Shown: positions 53,183-62,586 of the stretch, piece after piece | How the letters are laid out: every line of letters starts with the position of its first letter | Numbering within the stretch: the stretch's first letter is position 1 | Assembly: GCF_014284335.1 (NCBI RefSeq) | Contig: NZ_JACOGF010000015.1 | Span: 1 to 64,000, forward strand | Length of the DNA stretch: 64,000 nt | Reading direction: 5' to 3' | Origin: Undibacterium hunanense | Lineage (GTDB): Bacteria > Pseudomonadota > Gammaproteobacteria > Burkholderiales > Burkholderiaceae_D | Position numbers and translations under genes: made by a program | Notes under the pieces: model-generated | What the model was told of the DNA's origin: nothing | Databases searched by the model: none | What the model saw: the letters and a program-made list of their open reading frames with translations, nothing else

Positions 53183-54400
53183 ATGCCTACAATTGCACAA
53201 GGTATCAACAAGAAAATCGCATTCAAACGTCAAACTGGCGTTGGTGTAGCTGCATCAGTAACAGGCGCCCAATATCTGCGTCGCAAGCAATCGGTATTCA
53301 CGCTGAAACGTGATACCTACAATACCGCCGACGAAATCGCCAGCCATCAACAACTGATTTCCGAACGTCAGGGCGTGCAAATGGTCGAAGGTAAATTGTC
53401 TGGTTTCCTGGCACCAGGCGCCTATTCTGACTGGTTGGCTGCATTGCTGCGTCGTGATTTTTCTGCTGGTGCATCCGCTACTGCCGTGTCGATTACGGTT
53501 GCCGGTTCTGGCCCTTACACATTGACACGCGCTGCCGGTTCTTATCTGGCTGATGGCTTCAAGATCGGTGACGTGATTCGCCTGTCTGTCGGCTCTTTGA
53601 ACGTTGCCAATCTGAACAAAAACTTCCTGATCACCGGCCTGACAGCCACTGTTGCCACCGGCATCCCGCTGAACGGCGTGGCACTGGTTGCCGAAGGCCC
53701 GGTCACTGGCTGCACCGTGTCTGTACAAGGTAAAAAAACCTTCACACCGACATCTGGCCAAACCAACGTGTACTACACGGTGGAAGAATGGGCGAATGAC
53801 GTATCCATTTCCGAACTGTCCAAAGACGTCAAGGTCGGTCAGGTTGCACTGAAGCTGCCAGGTAGCGGCAATGCCGAGGTTGATTTCACACTGGTGGGCC
53901 TGGATCAAACCACAGGCGCTACACAATACTTCACGACACCAACGGTAGAAACTTCTGCCAATGTCTTGTCCACAGCGACAGGTGCACTGATCTTGAATGG
54001 CGTACAAAACGGTATCGTCACCAACATCGACCTGACCATCAACGGCCAGGAAACACCAATGGACGGCGTCGTCGGTACCAATTTGCGTCCGGATATTTTC
54101 CGTAAAAAATTCATGGTGTCCGGTTCTTTCTCTGCCATGCTGGCAGATTCCACCATCGATGCCATGTTCCGCAATGAAGCAGAAACGACACTGGTCGTCG
54201 CCCTGACTTCTGACCGCACCGGTAACGCTGACTTCGTATCCCTGGTATTGCCACGCCTGAAAATCAAATCGTCCACGACTGACGACGGTGAAAAAGGTAT
54301 CGTCGGTACCTACGAATTTACAGCCCTGTACAACTTCGCTGGCGGTGCAGGCGCTAATTCTGAACAAACCACCATGTCCATCCAGGACACGCTGGCCTAA
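53183..54400 (+). CDS. Phage tail tube protein (Phage_tube_2 type)
   Basis: 405 residues, AGAGGAAT ribosome-binding site. It begins MPTIAQGINKKIAFKRQTGVG and has RRKQSVFTLKRDTY, EIASHQQLISERQGVQMVEGKLSG and YSDWLAALLRRDF in the N-terminal part, the pattern of the larger siphovirus tail tube family. The second half (about 230-400) is beta-rich and may be an Ig-like or extra domain. It would polymerise around the tape measure to form the flexible tail. High, even codon bias, consistent with strong expression. A terminator follows. Confidence 0.88.
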   Translation: MPTIAQGINKKIAFKRQTGVGVAASVTGAQYLRRKQSVFTLKRDTYNTADEIASHQQLISERQGVQMVEGKLSGFLAPGAYSDWLAALLRRDFSAGASATAVSITVAGSGPYTLTRAAGSYLADGFKIGDVIRLSVGSLNVANLNKNFLITGLTATVATGIPLNGVALVAEGPVTGCTVSVQGKKTFTPTSGQTNVYYTVEEWANDVSISELSKDVKVGQVALKLPGSGNAEVDFTLVGLDQTTGATQYFTTPTVETSANVLSTATGALILNGVQNGIVTNIDLTINGQETPMDGVVGTNLRPDIFRKKFMVSGSFSAMLADSTIDAMFRNEAETTLVVALTSDRTGNADFVSLVLPRLKIKSSTTDDGEKGIVGTYEFTALYNFAGGAGANSEQTTMSIQDTLA

Positions 54401-54471
54401 GCTGATCAAGTTTCAGCGACTAGCAATACCCGTCTTGTAAAAGCAATTCAGCCTGCGGGCTGTGTCTTTCG

Positions 54472-54497
54472 GCCCACCTCAGACGTGGGCTTTTTTT
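54472..54497 (+). terminator. Intrinsic terminator after the tube gene
   Basis: GCCCAC-CTCAGAC-GTGGGC and T7, 43 bp before the G-like chaperone gene. Confidence 0.85.
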
Positions 54498-54539
54498 CGT
54501 CCATGCCGGACATTTCAATCAAATCAAAAAGGTAAAACC

Positions 54540-54965
54540 ATGACACAAGCATTCTTCAATATCGACACTCTGGTCAACGATGATCTGGCCGTAGCAGACG
54601 TGCCTGTCGTCTTCAATGAAGACGCAGAACCTATCGCCGGCTTTAAAGTTGTCGGTAAAAACTCTGCCCGTTATCAGGAAGCACAACGCGCCATCGAAAT
54701 TCTGTCCATCAAACGTGCTGTCATCAAAAAACAGCAAATCGATGCCAAGACCGATGAAGGCGCAGGCCAGTTCGTTGATATCAACAAAGAAAACCAGATC
54801 CGGCTGGCAACTGCCGCCGTGGTCAGCATCTATGGTTTCCGCTCTGGCGATACCGATTTGAAAGCAACGCCTGAAGTGCTGGCAAACCTGTTCAACAAGC
54901 GTCCAACCTGGTTGGCCAAGGTGATCACCGCGATTGAGGCAGAAACCGGTTTTTTGCCAGCCTGA
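54540..54965 (+). CDS. Tail assembly chaperone, G-like
   Basis: 141 residues; the ATG at 54540 has AAAGGT upstream. Acidic N-terminus (FNIDTLVNDDLAVADV) then helices. Position between the tube and tape-measure genes and the overlap arrangement with the next frame identify it as the equivalent of lambda gpG. Near its end lies a T-TTT-TTG heptamer (54950-54956) allowing a -1 shift into the next frame, giving a G-T fusion of about 277 residues. Such chaperones bind the tape measure during assembly and are not in the mature tail. Confidence 0.8.
   Translation: MTQAFFNIDTLVNDDLAVADVPVVFNEDAEPIAGFKVVGKNSARYQEAQRAIEILSIKRAVIKKQQIDAKTDEGAGQFVDINKENQIRLATAAVVSIYGFRSGDTDLKATPEVLANLFNKRPTWLAKVITAIEAETGFLPA
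54950..54956 (+). promoter_or_regulatory. -1 ribosomal frameshift site
   Basis: T-TTT-TTG in the X-XXY-YYZ register of the G frame. The -1 frame is open from here through ATG 54974 to the stop at 55372, without any stop codon between. Confidence 0.75.
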
Positions 54966-54973
54966 TAGAACAA

Positions 54974-55372
54974 ATGCTGGACTATGCCAGAGCAGAATTC
55001 TTTCTTAGTCAACCACAAAAAGACGGAAAGCCACTGCGCTGGCATTTGACCGTGGCACATGATGCCATTGCCCATTTTGATGCTGCCAGCAGCATGCAAT
55101 ACATCCCTGCCGAATTGCGCGATTCCTGGGATCTGTTCGTCAACCCGCCACAGCTACCGTTTGAACTGGAGTATCTGTGGCGCTGGTTTCTGGAATTGCA
55201 CAATTCACGCAGCAACAATGGCATGGGGCCATCGGTCATCACGTATCAGGATTTGCTTGCCTGGTCACACATGACAGGCAATCAGCCTCGCAAGTTTGAA
55301 CTGGATGCGATCAGACAGTTGGACCGCATTTATTTCGAAGCGATGGACAAAGAGAATGACACAGCTGCTTAA
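54974..55372 (+). CDS. Tail assembly chaperone, T-like part
   Basis: 132 residues if counted from ATG 54974, which has no Shine-Dalgarno (CTGATAGAACAA in front). It is therefore probably translated only as the C-terminal part of the frameshift fusion beginning at 54540. Sequence is aromatic-rich: WHLTVAHDAIAHFDAA, LPFELEYLWRWFLELHNSR, ITYQDLLAWSHMTG. This resembles T-domains of siphovirus tail chaperones. Short 10-bp repeats follow its stop. Confidence 0.8.
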   Translation: MLDYARAEFFLSQPQKDGKPLRWHLTVAHDAIAHFDAASSMQYIPAELRDSWDLFVNPPQLPFELEYLWRWFLELHNSRSNNGMGPSVITYQDLLAWSHMTGNQPRKFELDAIRQLDRIYFEAMDKENDTAA

Positions 55373-55444
55373 GAGTGCCTAAGGGTACCTGAGGGTAGCT
55401 AAGGGTACTTAGTAGCGCTGAACAGACTTGAATCAAGATACAGC

Positions 55445-55467
55445 AAACCGCCCCAGGGCGGTTTTTT
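55445..55467 (+). terminator. Intrinsic terminator before the tape-measure gene
   Basis: AAACCGCC-CCAG-GGCGGTTT with T6, ending about 25 bp before the tape-measure ATG. Confidence 0.85.
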
Positions 55468-55492
55468 ATTGGGAAAACATGGGGACAGAATA

Positions 55493-58400
55493 ATGTCAAA
55501 CGAAACCGGGAGTAATACTAGCGGAGTAGCCCAGTCAAATGTAAAACAAACCAGTGTGGATGTCAGCCAGTTAAGCAACTTTACTGATAGTTTGGCTAAT
55601 AGCACAGAAAAACTCAGTGGCTCGATTAAGCATGTCACAGCAGCCATGGCCTCACATAACGCCAGCCTTAATGCTTTACTCAGTTCGGTGACCAAACTGC
55701 GTGAACAACATGCGGCGTCAGAGGCACTTGCTTCTGCTGAAGAAAAGCTTGCAGCCAAAGGCAGAGAATTTGTCGCAAGCCTTAAGCAACAAGCTGATAC
55801 CTTGGGTATGACCAAGCAGCAGATGTTGCATTATCAAGCGGCTCAACTCGGGGTTGCTGACCAGGCGGCTCCATTCATAGAAAGTCTTGGGCATACCGAA
55901 AAAGGTATGACTAAACTCAATTTTAGTAGCGATGCCACGCGTAAACAGTTGCTAGGTATGGCGAAAGACATGGCTCAGGGAGATTTCAGCAAATTCGGTG
56001 AATCGATGATGGGCCTGGCCGAGAGTACAGGTGCTTTAGCTTTGGTGTTCACTCCAGTTGGTGCTGTCGTTGCTGCTGCTGCCGCAGTTATTGGAACGGT
56101 AGCTTATCAGGCATATAAAGCACATGAAGAGTTTGTTGCATGGAAAAATGCACTGGCTGTAACCAATGATTATGCAGGAATGACGTCTGATTCTATGGAA
56201 GAACTTTCCAGGAGCATGACGGCGTCAGGCGAAGTTACAATCGGCACAGCAAAAGACATCACACTTGCTTTGGTTTCTTCTGGCGAACTTGGCGGGGCGG
56301 CATTAAAGAAAATCGGTATGCTCTCAAGCGATTTCGCTAAAGTAACAGGGCAAGATATCGATAAGGTTGCACCTGATCTAATTAAATTGTTTGCCGATCC
56401 TTTGAAAGGTGCTCAGGATTTAGACAAGACGATGCATTTTCTGACTGTCACAGATTTGGAGCATATTTCTACACTCAAGCGACTCGGGCAAACACAAGAG
56501 GCGCAGCTTTATCTCGCGGAGGCTCTAAGCAATCATCTCCCAAAACAGGCAGAAAATGTTACAGAGCTAGGGAAAGAATGGAATGAACTTAAGTCGACAT
56601 TATCTTCAGTCGGTGATGGATTCAGAAGTCTCTTTAAAGAAGATTCATTGGAAAAACAGATAGGGCGCCTTTCCATTTTTGCCGACTTAATACGTAAAAT
56701 TTCAAAAGAAACTGGTTTGGGCACAGGCATCTCTACACAAATTGATGATGCTTTGAAGAACCAGCAAGAGATCTTGAAATATAAGAATCAGGCGGCAGCA
56801 AAAAAAGAGGAAAACAATGCAAACAATGAACGCGAGAAACTGGCTCAACCTGAAATTCAAAAAGCAGCAACGTATCAAATAAGAGTCCTGAAAGATCAGA
56901 GGGAACTGGTGAAAACTGGTGAAGATTCTGAAGATAGGGCGCAAAGGTTAAAAGAATTAAATAAGCAAATTGCAGATTCTACCCGAGCTTTAGGGGCGGA
57001 TGAACGTCAGCTTGCCACGGAGCGCATCACAAACGAAGCCAAAATACGTGATTTGGTGAATAAAGGTGTGAGCGATGATTTGGAAACTGCCAAAAAATTA
57101 GGCAGTATCAATCAATTCGAATACGAGAGGAGAGTGCAAGAAATTGCAATGGAAGATATCGCATTCAAGAAAAGCCAGGAACAAAGAATACTGGCACTTG
57201 GTGGATTGACAGCAGAGCAGACACTTCAGCATAAAAACAATATCAGCGCGCTCGATAAAGAACGTGAGGTAGCCGAAAAACTCAATAATAATAAAGCATT
57301 GCTTGAGGAAAAAAAGGCCCATGATGACGTGATCAAGTCTATTGTTGACGAAGGAAAAGCAACCTCTTCACGCTTAAGCGACGCAATTGAAAAGCAACGT
57401 AAGCAAAATGACGAAATTGGAAAAACCGTCGAACTTAAAGAGCTTGAGAAAAAAGCTAGTGATGAAGCAAAAATCGCCGCACTCGAAGCCGATGCTGAAT
57501 TGGCACAGTTTGCCATTAGTGAAAGTAAAAACAAGAATTTCATAGAAGTAGAGGAAACCAGGTTAGCGCAGATCAAGGAAGAAATCAGGCTTCGAAAAAC
57601 TCTCATAGAAACCGAAGAGAAGGGAGTCAAATTGGCCGCAGATGCCGCTGCTGAAAAGGCGAGTATTGAAGCAGCCAAGAAAGCCGAAGCGGCATGGGAC
57701 GCTAGCAGTAAATCAATCGGTGATTTCTTGTATGGTGCCATCGACAATGGCGGCGGTAGCGCAGTCAAGAAATTGGTTGCTGATTTGAAGAAGCAGTTTG
57801 CTCAGATGTTGCTCAGACCCATCATTGCGCCAATTGCTGCATTTGGTGCTTCGTTATTGAACCCATCTGCTGCAAGTGCACAGACGTTCATGGATGGAAG
57901 TTCAGGTGGCAATGTGTTGAACCTGGCGTCATCAGCGCAATCCGCATTTTCCATGTTGTCCAATGGTTTTGCTGGTATGGCGCAGACGGCAGGTACGGCC
58001 ATTGAAGGATTGGGAACGACTTTAGGTTCGTCAGTCATTGAAAATTTCGGCATTGGTATGCAAATTGGTCAGGGAGGTCTTTCTTCTTCGGCAGTTGCGG
58101 CTGGCTTGCCAGGAGCTGGACTGGGGTCAGCGGTTGCAACTGCGATACCTTATGTTGCTGCAGCTGTTGCTGCTTATTACATCGCAACCAAAGGCTTTGG
58201 TCATGGTGACCGTGAAATTACCGGGCAAGACGTTACTGCACAAGTTGGTTCGTTTGGCGTCACTGGCACAAAGAATGTGGAGCATGTCAAAGAAGGCGGA
58301 TGGTTCACGGGCGATATTCGCGGCGCCTGGAATTATGATCTGAATACGGGTAATACTGTAGCTGACGGGGTTACCTATAACGATACAACCGGTAGCACAC

Positions 58401-61400
58401 AGGCGGCTGGTAAGGCTATCAAGGCAGGCTATGAGGCCATCATGTCCAGCACGACATTGTTTGCCAAACAGCTTGGTATAGATTCTGAATTCATCAAGCA
58501 GAAGAGTTACAGTCTGCAATTCGATTTTGGTAAGACAGATGCTGAATTTGCAACCAACCTGACGAAGGCATTGGCGGGCGTATCGGATAAAGTCGCTCTA
58601 GATTTACTTCCTAATCTGACTAGCTTGTCAAAAGAAGGTGAGACTGCAAGTGCAACGTTGCAGAGAGTAGCGCAAAATTTTGATGCTACCAATACGGTCA
58701 TGTCGAATTTGGGATTGGCGAAATTTGCAGCCGATGACGCAGGCTTAAAAGCCACATCAACCATCACAGAGTTGATTGGCGGTGTGGATGCATTGAAGCA
58801 GGTCGCCGGAAGTTACTATGACAACTTCTTCTCCACCAGCGAGAAAGAAGCGAATGTCATGAAGGCACTGACAGCAGAATTTGAAAAAGCTGGCCTTGGT
58901 GTTTTGCCTAAAACCAGAGATGGTTTCCGCGATATGGTGACGGAGATCAGTAAAACGGGTACGCCAGAACAAATTGCTACTTTACTGAAACTGTCTGGTG
59001 CATTCGCTTCCATCGTACCGGCTGTGGTACCTGTTACTGACGCAGTAGCGGCAATAACTGATGGCGTCCAAAAATTGAACATTGCTACCGTGTTCGCAAC
59101 GACCAGTAATTACATGTCGTTAGAAGACCGTCTGATTGAAATAAAAAAACGACGTGCTCAAGAGGAAGAACTTGCTGCTGCAGCAAGAGCCAGCGCACAA
59201 GCCATGACTGAGCTGGTAACTGCTGCGCAAGCCAGTATCCCGGCCTTGCTGCGTTCTGGCAATGTAGTAGCAGCGCTGGCTGCCAATATGGTGGGCGTGT
59301 TTAATGACAAGACCTTCTCCAACGACGCTGCGGCCAGGTTCAATGCCAAAGCCAGTGTGAAAATGGCTGGCCAGGTCAGTGCTGATGCACTCAATACGCA
59401 GGATGCGGGTAAGGTGATCGGCATACTGTTGTCGCAAACGCTCAGTGATGATTTCAATGAAAGCCTGGCAACGGAAGTGAAGAACGGCCTGGGTATCAGC
59501 ATGGGTAATGCCTTGTCGGATGCCTTGCATGGCGTGTTCGTGACTGCCGGAAAAATGATCGCTCTGCGTGACTTTTCTCCACAGGGCGCAGGCATTGCGG
59601 GTGTTATTGCTGCACGCAATCAGTTTGCTTTTGACAGTGATGCGAAATCCTATCGGGTAGCAAATAATGCGGATGAATCCGTTACCTATTACGGCAAGGA
59701 TATACAAGCCTATAAGGATGGTATCGAATCACTCAACTATGCCTTGAAAACCGGACGGATCACCCAGGATGAATATGCCAGCGGTATGGCGATCATCGAT
59801 ACGGTGATGAAAGATGCCAAGGAACTTGCAGGTGATCTGAGTGCGCAGTTGAGGCGCGTGGGTGAAGATGCGCAGCGACTGGTGTTTAGCGGCATGAGTT
59901 CTATTGGTTATTACTTTGGTGAAATCAGCAAGGCAGCAGACGCGCTGGCTGCATCTGCCGCGGCTGCCAATACCCCGCTGTACCAAACCGAAACGGCGAT
60001 AGGTCGATTGACTTCACTGGCAACGGTGATGGGGCAATCTGTGTCTGCCGTGGTGGATGGTCTGGATGCGCAGATCGGTTCCATCAGCAAGCAATTGTTG
60101 TTGACGCAAGATGAAGGACAGCAACGTACGCTGGCCGGGCAATTGAAATCGTTGCAGTTTGATCAGGCACATATTGCTGACCCTGGTTCGATGGTGGGTA
60201 ACGCCGCTGTTATTGCCCAGGCTGCCAGTGCTGCCGCTGCTGCCATGACAACGCAGGATGCCAAAAATGCGGCAGCAGCCTTGTCGGGTAATGCGGCATT
60301 CAGCGGTGTGGGTGGTAACCAACTGCGTGATATGTCTCTGCTGCTGGATGGGATCAAACAGCTTGATCCGGCTTCGTTTGAAGCCGCCTTTACACGTTTG
60401 AATGATGCACTGATCAAAGGACGTGTAAATACGGCACAGTATCAGGCCTTGTTTGAGCATGGTCTGGATGTGTTCAATAACGGTGCCAAGGAAATGGTAT
60501 CCGCTGCACAAAAAATGGCGGACGTCATCAGTGGCCTGAAGCAAAAAGCCGACGAAGCCATGACAGCCCTTGCTGCCAGCGTCAATGCAGAAAAAAATGC
60601 AGCCAAGACGGTGTATGACGACAAGATCAAGCAGATCAACGCAGAGAAGACAGCGGCAGTTGCTATTTATGATGCCTCTACCAAGGCGATTAATGGTCAG
60701 ATTGCTTCCGTCAACAAAACCGTTGAGACAACACGCACTATCGTCAATACCCTGACCAGCGCGCTGGAAGGCATGCGCATGGGCAGTAACCTGGCGGCAG
60801 ATCGCAAGACTGCGCAAAACTTCTTGTCGAATGCAGTCAGTACCGCGCAAAACGGTGGTGGTCTGCCAGAAGATGACAAGCTGAAAAGCGCTCTCGGCGT
60901 GATATCGCAACCAAGTACGGATCTGTTCTCTTCCTTTGAAGATTACACCCGTGACTTTTACGTGACAGCAGGCGACATTGCTGCCCTGAATGCAGTGGCA
61001 ACACCGCAACTGGATGCGGCACAGCAATCGTTAATCACGCTCAACGCACAATTGGATCAAGCCAAAGTCGCGCAAGAACAGTTGCTGGCTGAACTGGAGA
61101 AAAATGCAACCGATGCACAATTGGCCTACACCATACAGACCGATTATCTGGATGGTTTGCTGACCAATGCCAAAGCACAGCTCGATACCGCATTGGGTAC
61201 CAATGTCGCGGTATTGACTTTGTCGGCTGCATTGTTGCAGGTGACGACTTCGATAGCGGCACTGGCATCAGCTCAGGCAGCCCAGGCTGCGGCGCAGATG
61301 GCAGCAACTCAGGCAGCGGCCGTTGCTGCGGCACAGGCAAAACCGGCAGTATTGACCGGAAATGTGGCAGCCTTTGCCACCGGCGGTGATACAGACGGCG

Positions 61401-61663
61401 GCTTGCATCTGGTTGGTGAGAACGGACCTGAATTGCAGTTGACTGGTCCTTCACGCATCTTTACAGCGGCACAAACTGCTTCCATGATCAGTGGTTCGTC
61501 AAACGATGAATTGCTTTCCGAAATTCGTAAACTGCGCAGTGCAGTAGAAAATCAGGATACCGCAATGAATAAAATTGTCAGCAATACCGGGGCAACTGCC
61601 AGCAGCAGCGCGAAAACCGCTGATGCATTTGGTGCGGGCCCCGTTCTGGTGGAGATCGCCTGA
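55493..61663 (+). CDS. Phage tail tape measure protein
   Basis: 2056 residues from the ATG at 55493 (GGGGAC 8 bp upstream). At roughly 0.15 nm per residue this predicts a tail near 300 nm. N-terminal 120 residues are helical; LGMTKQQMLHYQAAQLGVADQ is typical of lambda-like tape measures. Membrane-like helices at about 185-210 (LALVFTPVGAVVAAAAAVIG) and near 890 could form the channel for ejection. Long coiled coils fill about 420-760. The C-terminus has FATGGDTDGGLHLVGENGPELQLTGPSRIF, the hallmark of this family. The last part includes Ala-rich coiled repeats. The gene stop overlaps the next ATG. Confidence 0.95.
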   Translation: MSNETGSNTSGVAQSNVKQTSVDVSQLSNFTDSLANSTEKLSGSIKHVTAAMASHNASLNALLSSVTKLREQHAASEALASAEEKLAAKGREFVASLKQQADTLGMTKQQMLHYQAAQLGVADQAAPFIESLGHTEKGMTKLNFSSDATRKQLLGMAKDMAQGDFSKFGESMMGLAESTGALALVFTPVGAVVAAAAAVIGTVAYQAYKAHEEFVAWKNALAVTNDYAGMTSDSMEELSRSMTASGEVTIGTAKDITLALVSSGELGGAALKKIGMLSSDFAKVTGQDIDKVAPDLIKLFADPLKGAQDLDKTMHFLTVTDLEHISTLKRLGQTQEAQLYLAEALSNHLPKQAENVTELGKEWNELKSTLSSVGDGFRSLFKEDSLEKQIGRLSIFADLIRKISKETGLGTGISTQIDDALKNQQEILKYKNQAAAKKEENNANNEREKLAQPEIQKAATYQIRVLKDQRELVKTGEDSEDRAQRLKELNKQIADSTRALGADERQLATERITNEAKIRDLVNKGVSDDLETAKKLGSINQFEYERRVQEIAMEDIAFKKSQEQRILALGGLTAEQTLQHKNNISALDKEREVAEKLNNNKALLEEKKAHDDVIKSIVDEGKATSSRLSDAIEKQRKQNDEIGKTVELKELEKKASDEAKIAALEADAELAQFAISESKNKNFIEVEETRLAQIKEEIRLRKTLIETEEKGVKLAADAAAEKASIEAAKKAEAAWDASSKSIGDFLYGAIDNGGGSAVKKLVADLKKQFAQMLLRPIIAPIAAFGASLLNPSAASAQTFMDGSSGGNVLNLASSAQSAFSMLSNGFAGMAQTAGTAIEGLGTTLGSSVIENFGIGMQIGQGGLSSSAVAAGLPGAGLGSAVATAIPYVAAAVAAYYIATKGFGHGDREITGQDVTAQVGSFGVTGTKNVEHVKEGGWFTGDIRGAWNYDLNTGNTVADGVTYNDTTGSTQAAGKAIKAGYEAIMSSTTLFAKQLGIDSEFIKQKSYSLQFDFGKTDAEFATNLTKALAGVSDKVALDLLPNLTSLSKEGETASATLQRVAQNFDATNTVMSNLGLAKFAADDAGLKATSTITELIGGVDALKQVAGSYYDNFFSTSEKEANVMKALTAEFEKAGLGVLPKTRDGFRDMVTEISKTGTPEQIATLLKLSGAFASIVPAVVPVTDAVAAITDGVQKLNIATVFATTSNYMSLEDRLIEIKKRRAQEEELAAAARASAQAMTELVTAAQASIPALLRSGNVVAALAANMVGVFNDKTFSNDAAARFNAKASVKMAGQVSADALNTQDAGKVIGILLSQTLSDDFNESLATEVKNGLGISMGNALSDALHGVFVTAGKMIALRDFSPQGAGIAGVIAARNQFAFDSDAKSYRVANNADESVTYYGKDIQAYKDGIESLNYALKTGRITQDEYASGMAIIDTVMKDAKELAGDLSAQLRRVGEDAQRLVFSGMSSIGYYFGEISKAADALAASAAAANTPLYQTETAIGRLTSLATVMGQSVSAVVDGLDAQIGSISKQLLLTQDEGQQRTLAGQLKSLQFDQAHIADPGSMVGNAAVIAQAASAAAAAMTTQDAKNAAAALSGNAAFSGVGGNQLRDMSLLLDGIKQLDPASFEAAFTRLNDALIKGRVNTAQYQALFEHGLDVFNNGAKEMVSAAQKMADVISGLKQKADEAMTALAASVNAEKNAAKTVYDDKIKQINAEKTAAVAIYDASTKAINGQIASVNKTVETTRTIVNTLTSALEGMRMGSNLAADRKTAQNFLSNAVSTAQNGGGLPEDDKLKSALGVISQPSTDLFSSFEDYTRDFYVTAGDIAALNAVATPQLDAAQQSLITLNAQLDQAKVAQEQLLAELEKNATDAQLAYTIQTDYLDGLLTNAKAQLDTALGTNVAVLTLSAALLQVTTSIAALASAQAAQAAAQMAATQAAAVAAAQAKPAVLTGNVAAFATGGDTDGGLHLVGENGPELQLTGPSRIFTAAQTASMISGSSNDELLSEIRKLRSAVENQDTAMNKIVSNTGATASSSAKTADAFGAGPVLVEIA

Positions 61664-62586
61664 TGAGCGCCTATTTAAGTGTACTGGCACCCATCAACAT
61701 AGACGATGCCATACTGGTCAGCAGTACCGCTGCAGAAAATGATTACCCGCTCTACAGCAACGCAACCACGTATGCGGTAGGCACGCGGTGTATCAGCACG
61801 ACCACGCATCGTATTTACGAAAGTGTCAGGGCCAGCAATCTCAACAATGATCCGACGAATATCACCAATCGTACCGGTACCACGCCCTGGTGGATAGACA
61901 TAGGTCCGACCAATAAATGGGCCATGTTTGATGGCATCGTCAGCACCCAGACCAGCATCGCTTCGCCACTCACGGTGGTGTTGCGTCCCGGCGCATTCAA
62001 CAGCTTTTTTTTGGGAGGAATTGAAGCCGAAACCATTGCCATCACAGTCAGAAGTACGCCGGGTGGCACTATCGTCTATAGCTATTCGGGCGTGCTGGAA
62101 GGCACGGCACCGGATGACTATTACGAGTATTTTTTTGATCGCTTCAAGCCGCAGACCGATTTTGTTGGCCGTGATATTGGTGAATACAACAGTGCCGAAA
62201 TCAGCATCACCCTGACCAGAGTATCGGGCAGTGTCAAGCTGGGCCTGCTGGCTATTGGCGATTTGCGTCCGCTGGGGATGACCCAGTACGGCGCCAGAGC
62301 CAAACCAAAAACCTACAGCTATATCAAGGTGGATGAGTTTGGCAACAACGTCATCAAGCGACGTAAGGCCGCCACCGACATGAGTGCGACGGCAGTTCTG
62401 GAATTATCCGAAGCCAATACGGTACTCGACATTTTGCAGTCGGTACTGGATGTGCCTTGCGTGTGGATCTGTACTGATATCGTCGCTTACCAGGGTTTGC
62501 GGGTATTCGGTCTGGGTAGTGGTGAAATTTCTTACGACCATCCTACCAATTGTCAATTAACCCTTAACGTACAAGGACTCATTTAA
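61663..62586 (+). CDS. Phage tail tip-region protein, unknown family
   Basis: 307 residues; the ATG overlaps the tape-measure stop (TGATG). Residues about 25-75 (YPLYSNATTYAVGTRCISTTTHRIYESV) resemble carbohydrate-binding modules of the CBM5/12 kind seen in tail proteins. The C-terminal half is beta-rich with LGSGEISYDHPTNCQLTLNVQGLI. By position it corresponds to a distal tail or tip protein. Not assigned to a family. Confidence 0.6.
   Translation: MSAYLSVLAPINIDDAILVSSTAAENDYPLYSNATTYAVGTRCISTTTHRIYESVRASNLNNDPTNITNRTGTTPWWIDIGPTNKWAMFDGIVSTQTSIASPLTVVLRPGAFNSFFLGGIEAETIAITVRSTPGGTIVYSYSGVLEGTAPDDYYEYFFDRFKPQTDFVGRDIGEYNSAEISITLTRVSGSVKLGLLAIGDLRPLGMTQYGARAKPKTYSYIKVDEFGNNVIKRRKAATDMSATAVLELSEANTVLDILQSVLDVPCVWICTDIVAYQGLRVFGLGSGEISYDHPTNCQLTLNVQGLI

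Noticed and set aside
53255..54409. 384-codon open frame on the minus strand over the tail tube gene
   Set aside because: It lies fully antisense to a well-supported gene with strong codon bias; the composition mirrors the sense frame and it has no ribosome-binding site.
60014..61027. 337-codon minus-strand frame inside the tape measure gene
   Set aside because: Antisense shadow of the repetitive Ala-rich part of the tape measure; Cys- and His-rich nonsense composition.
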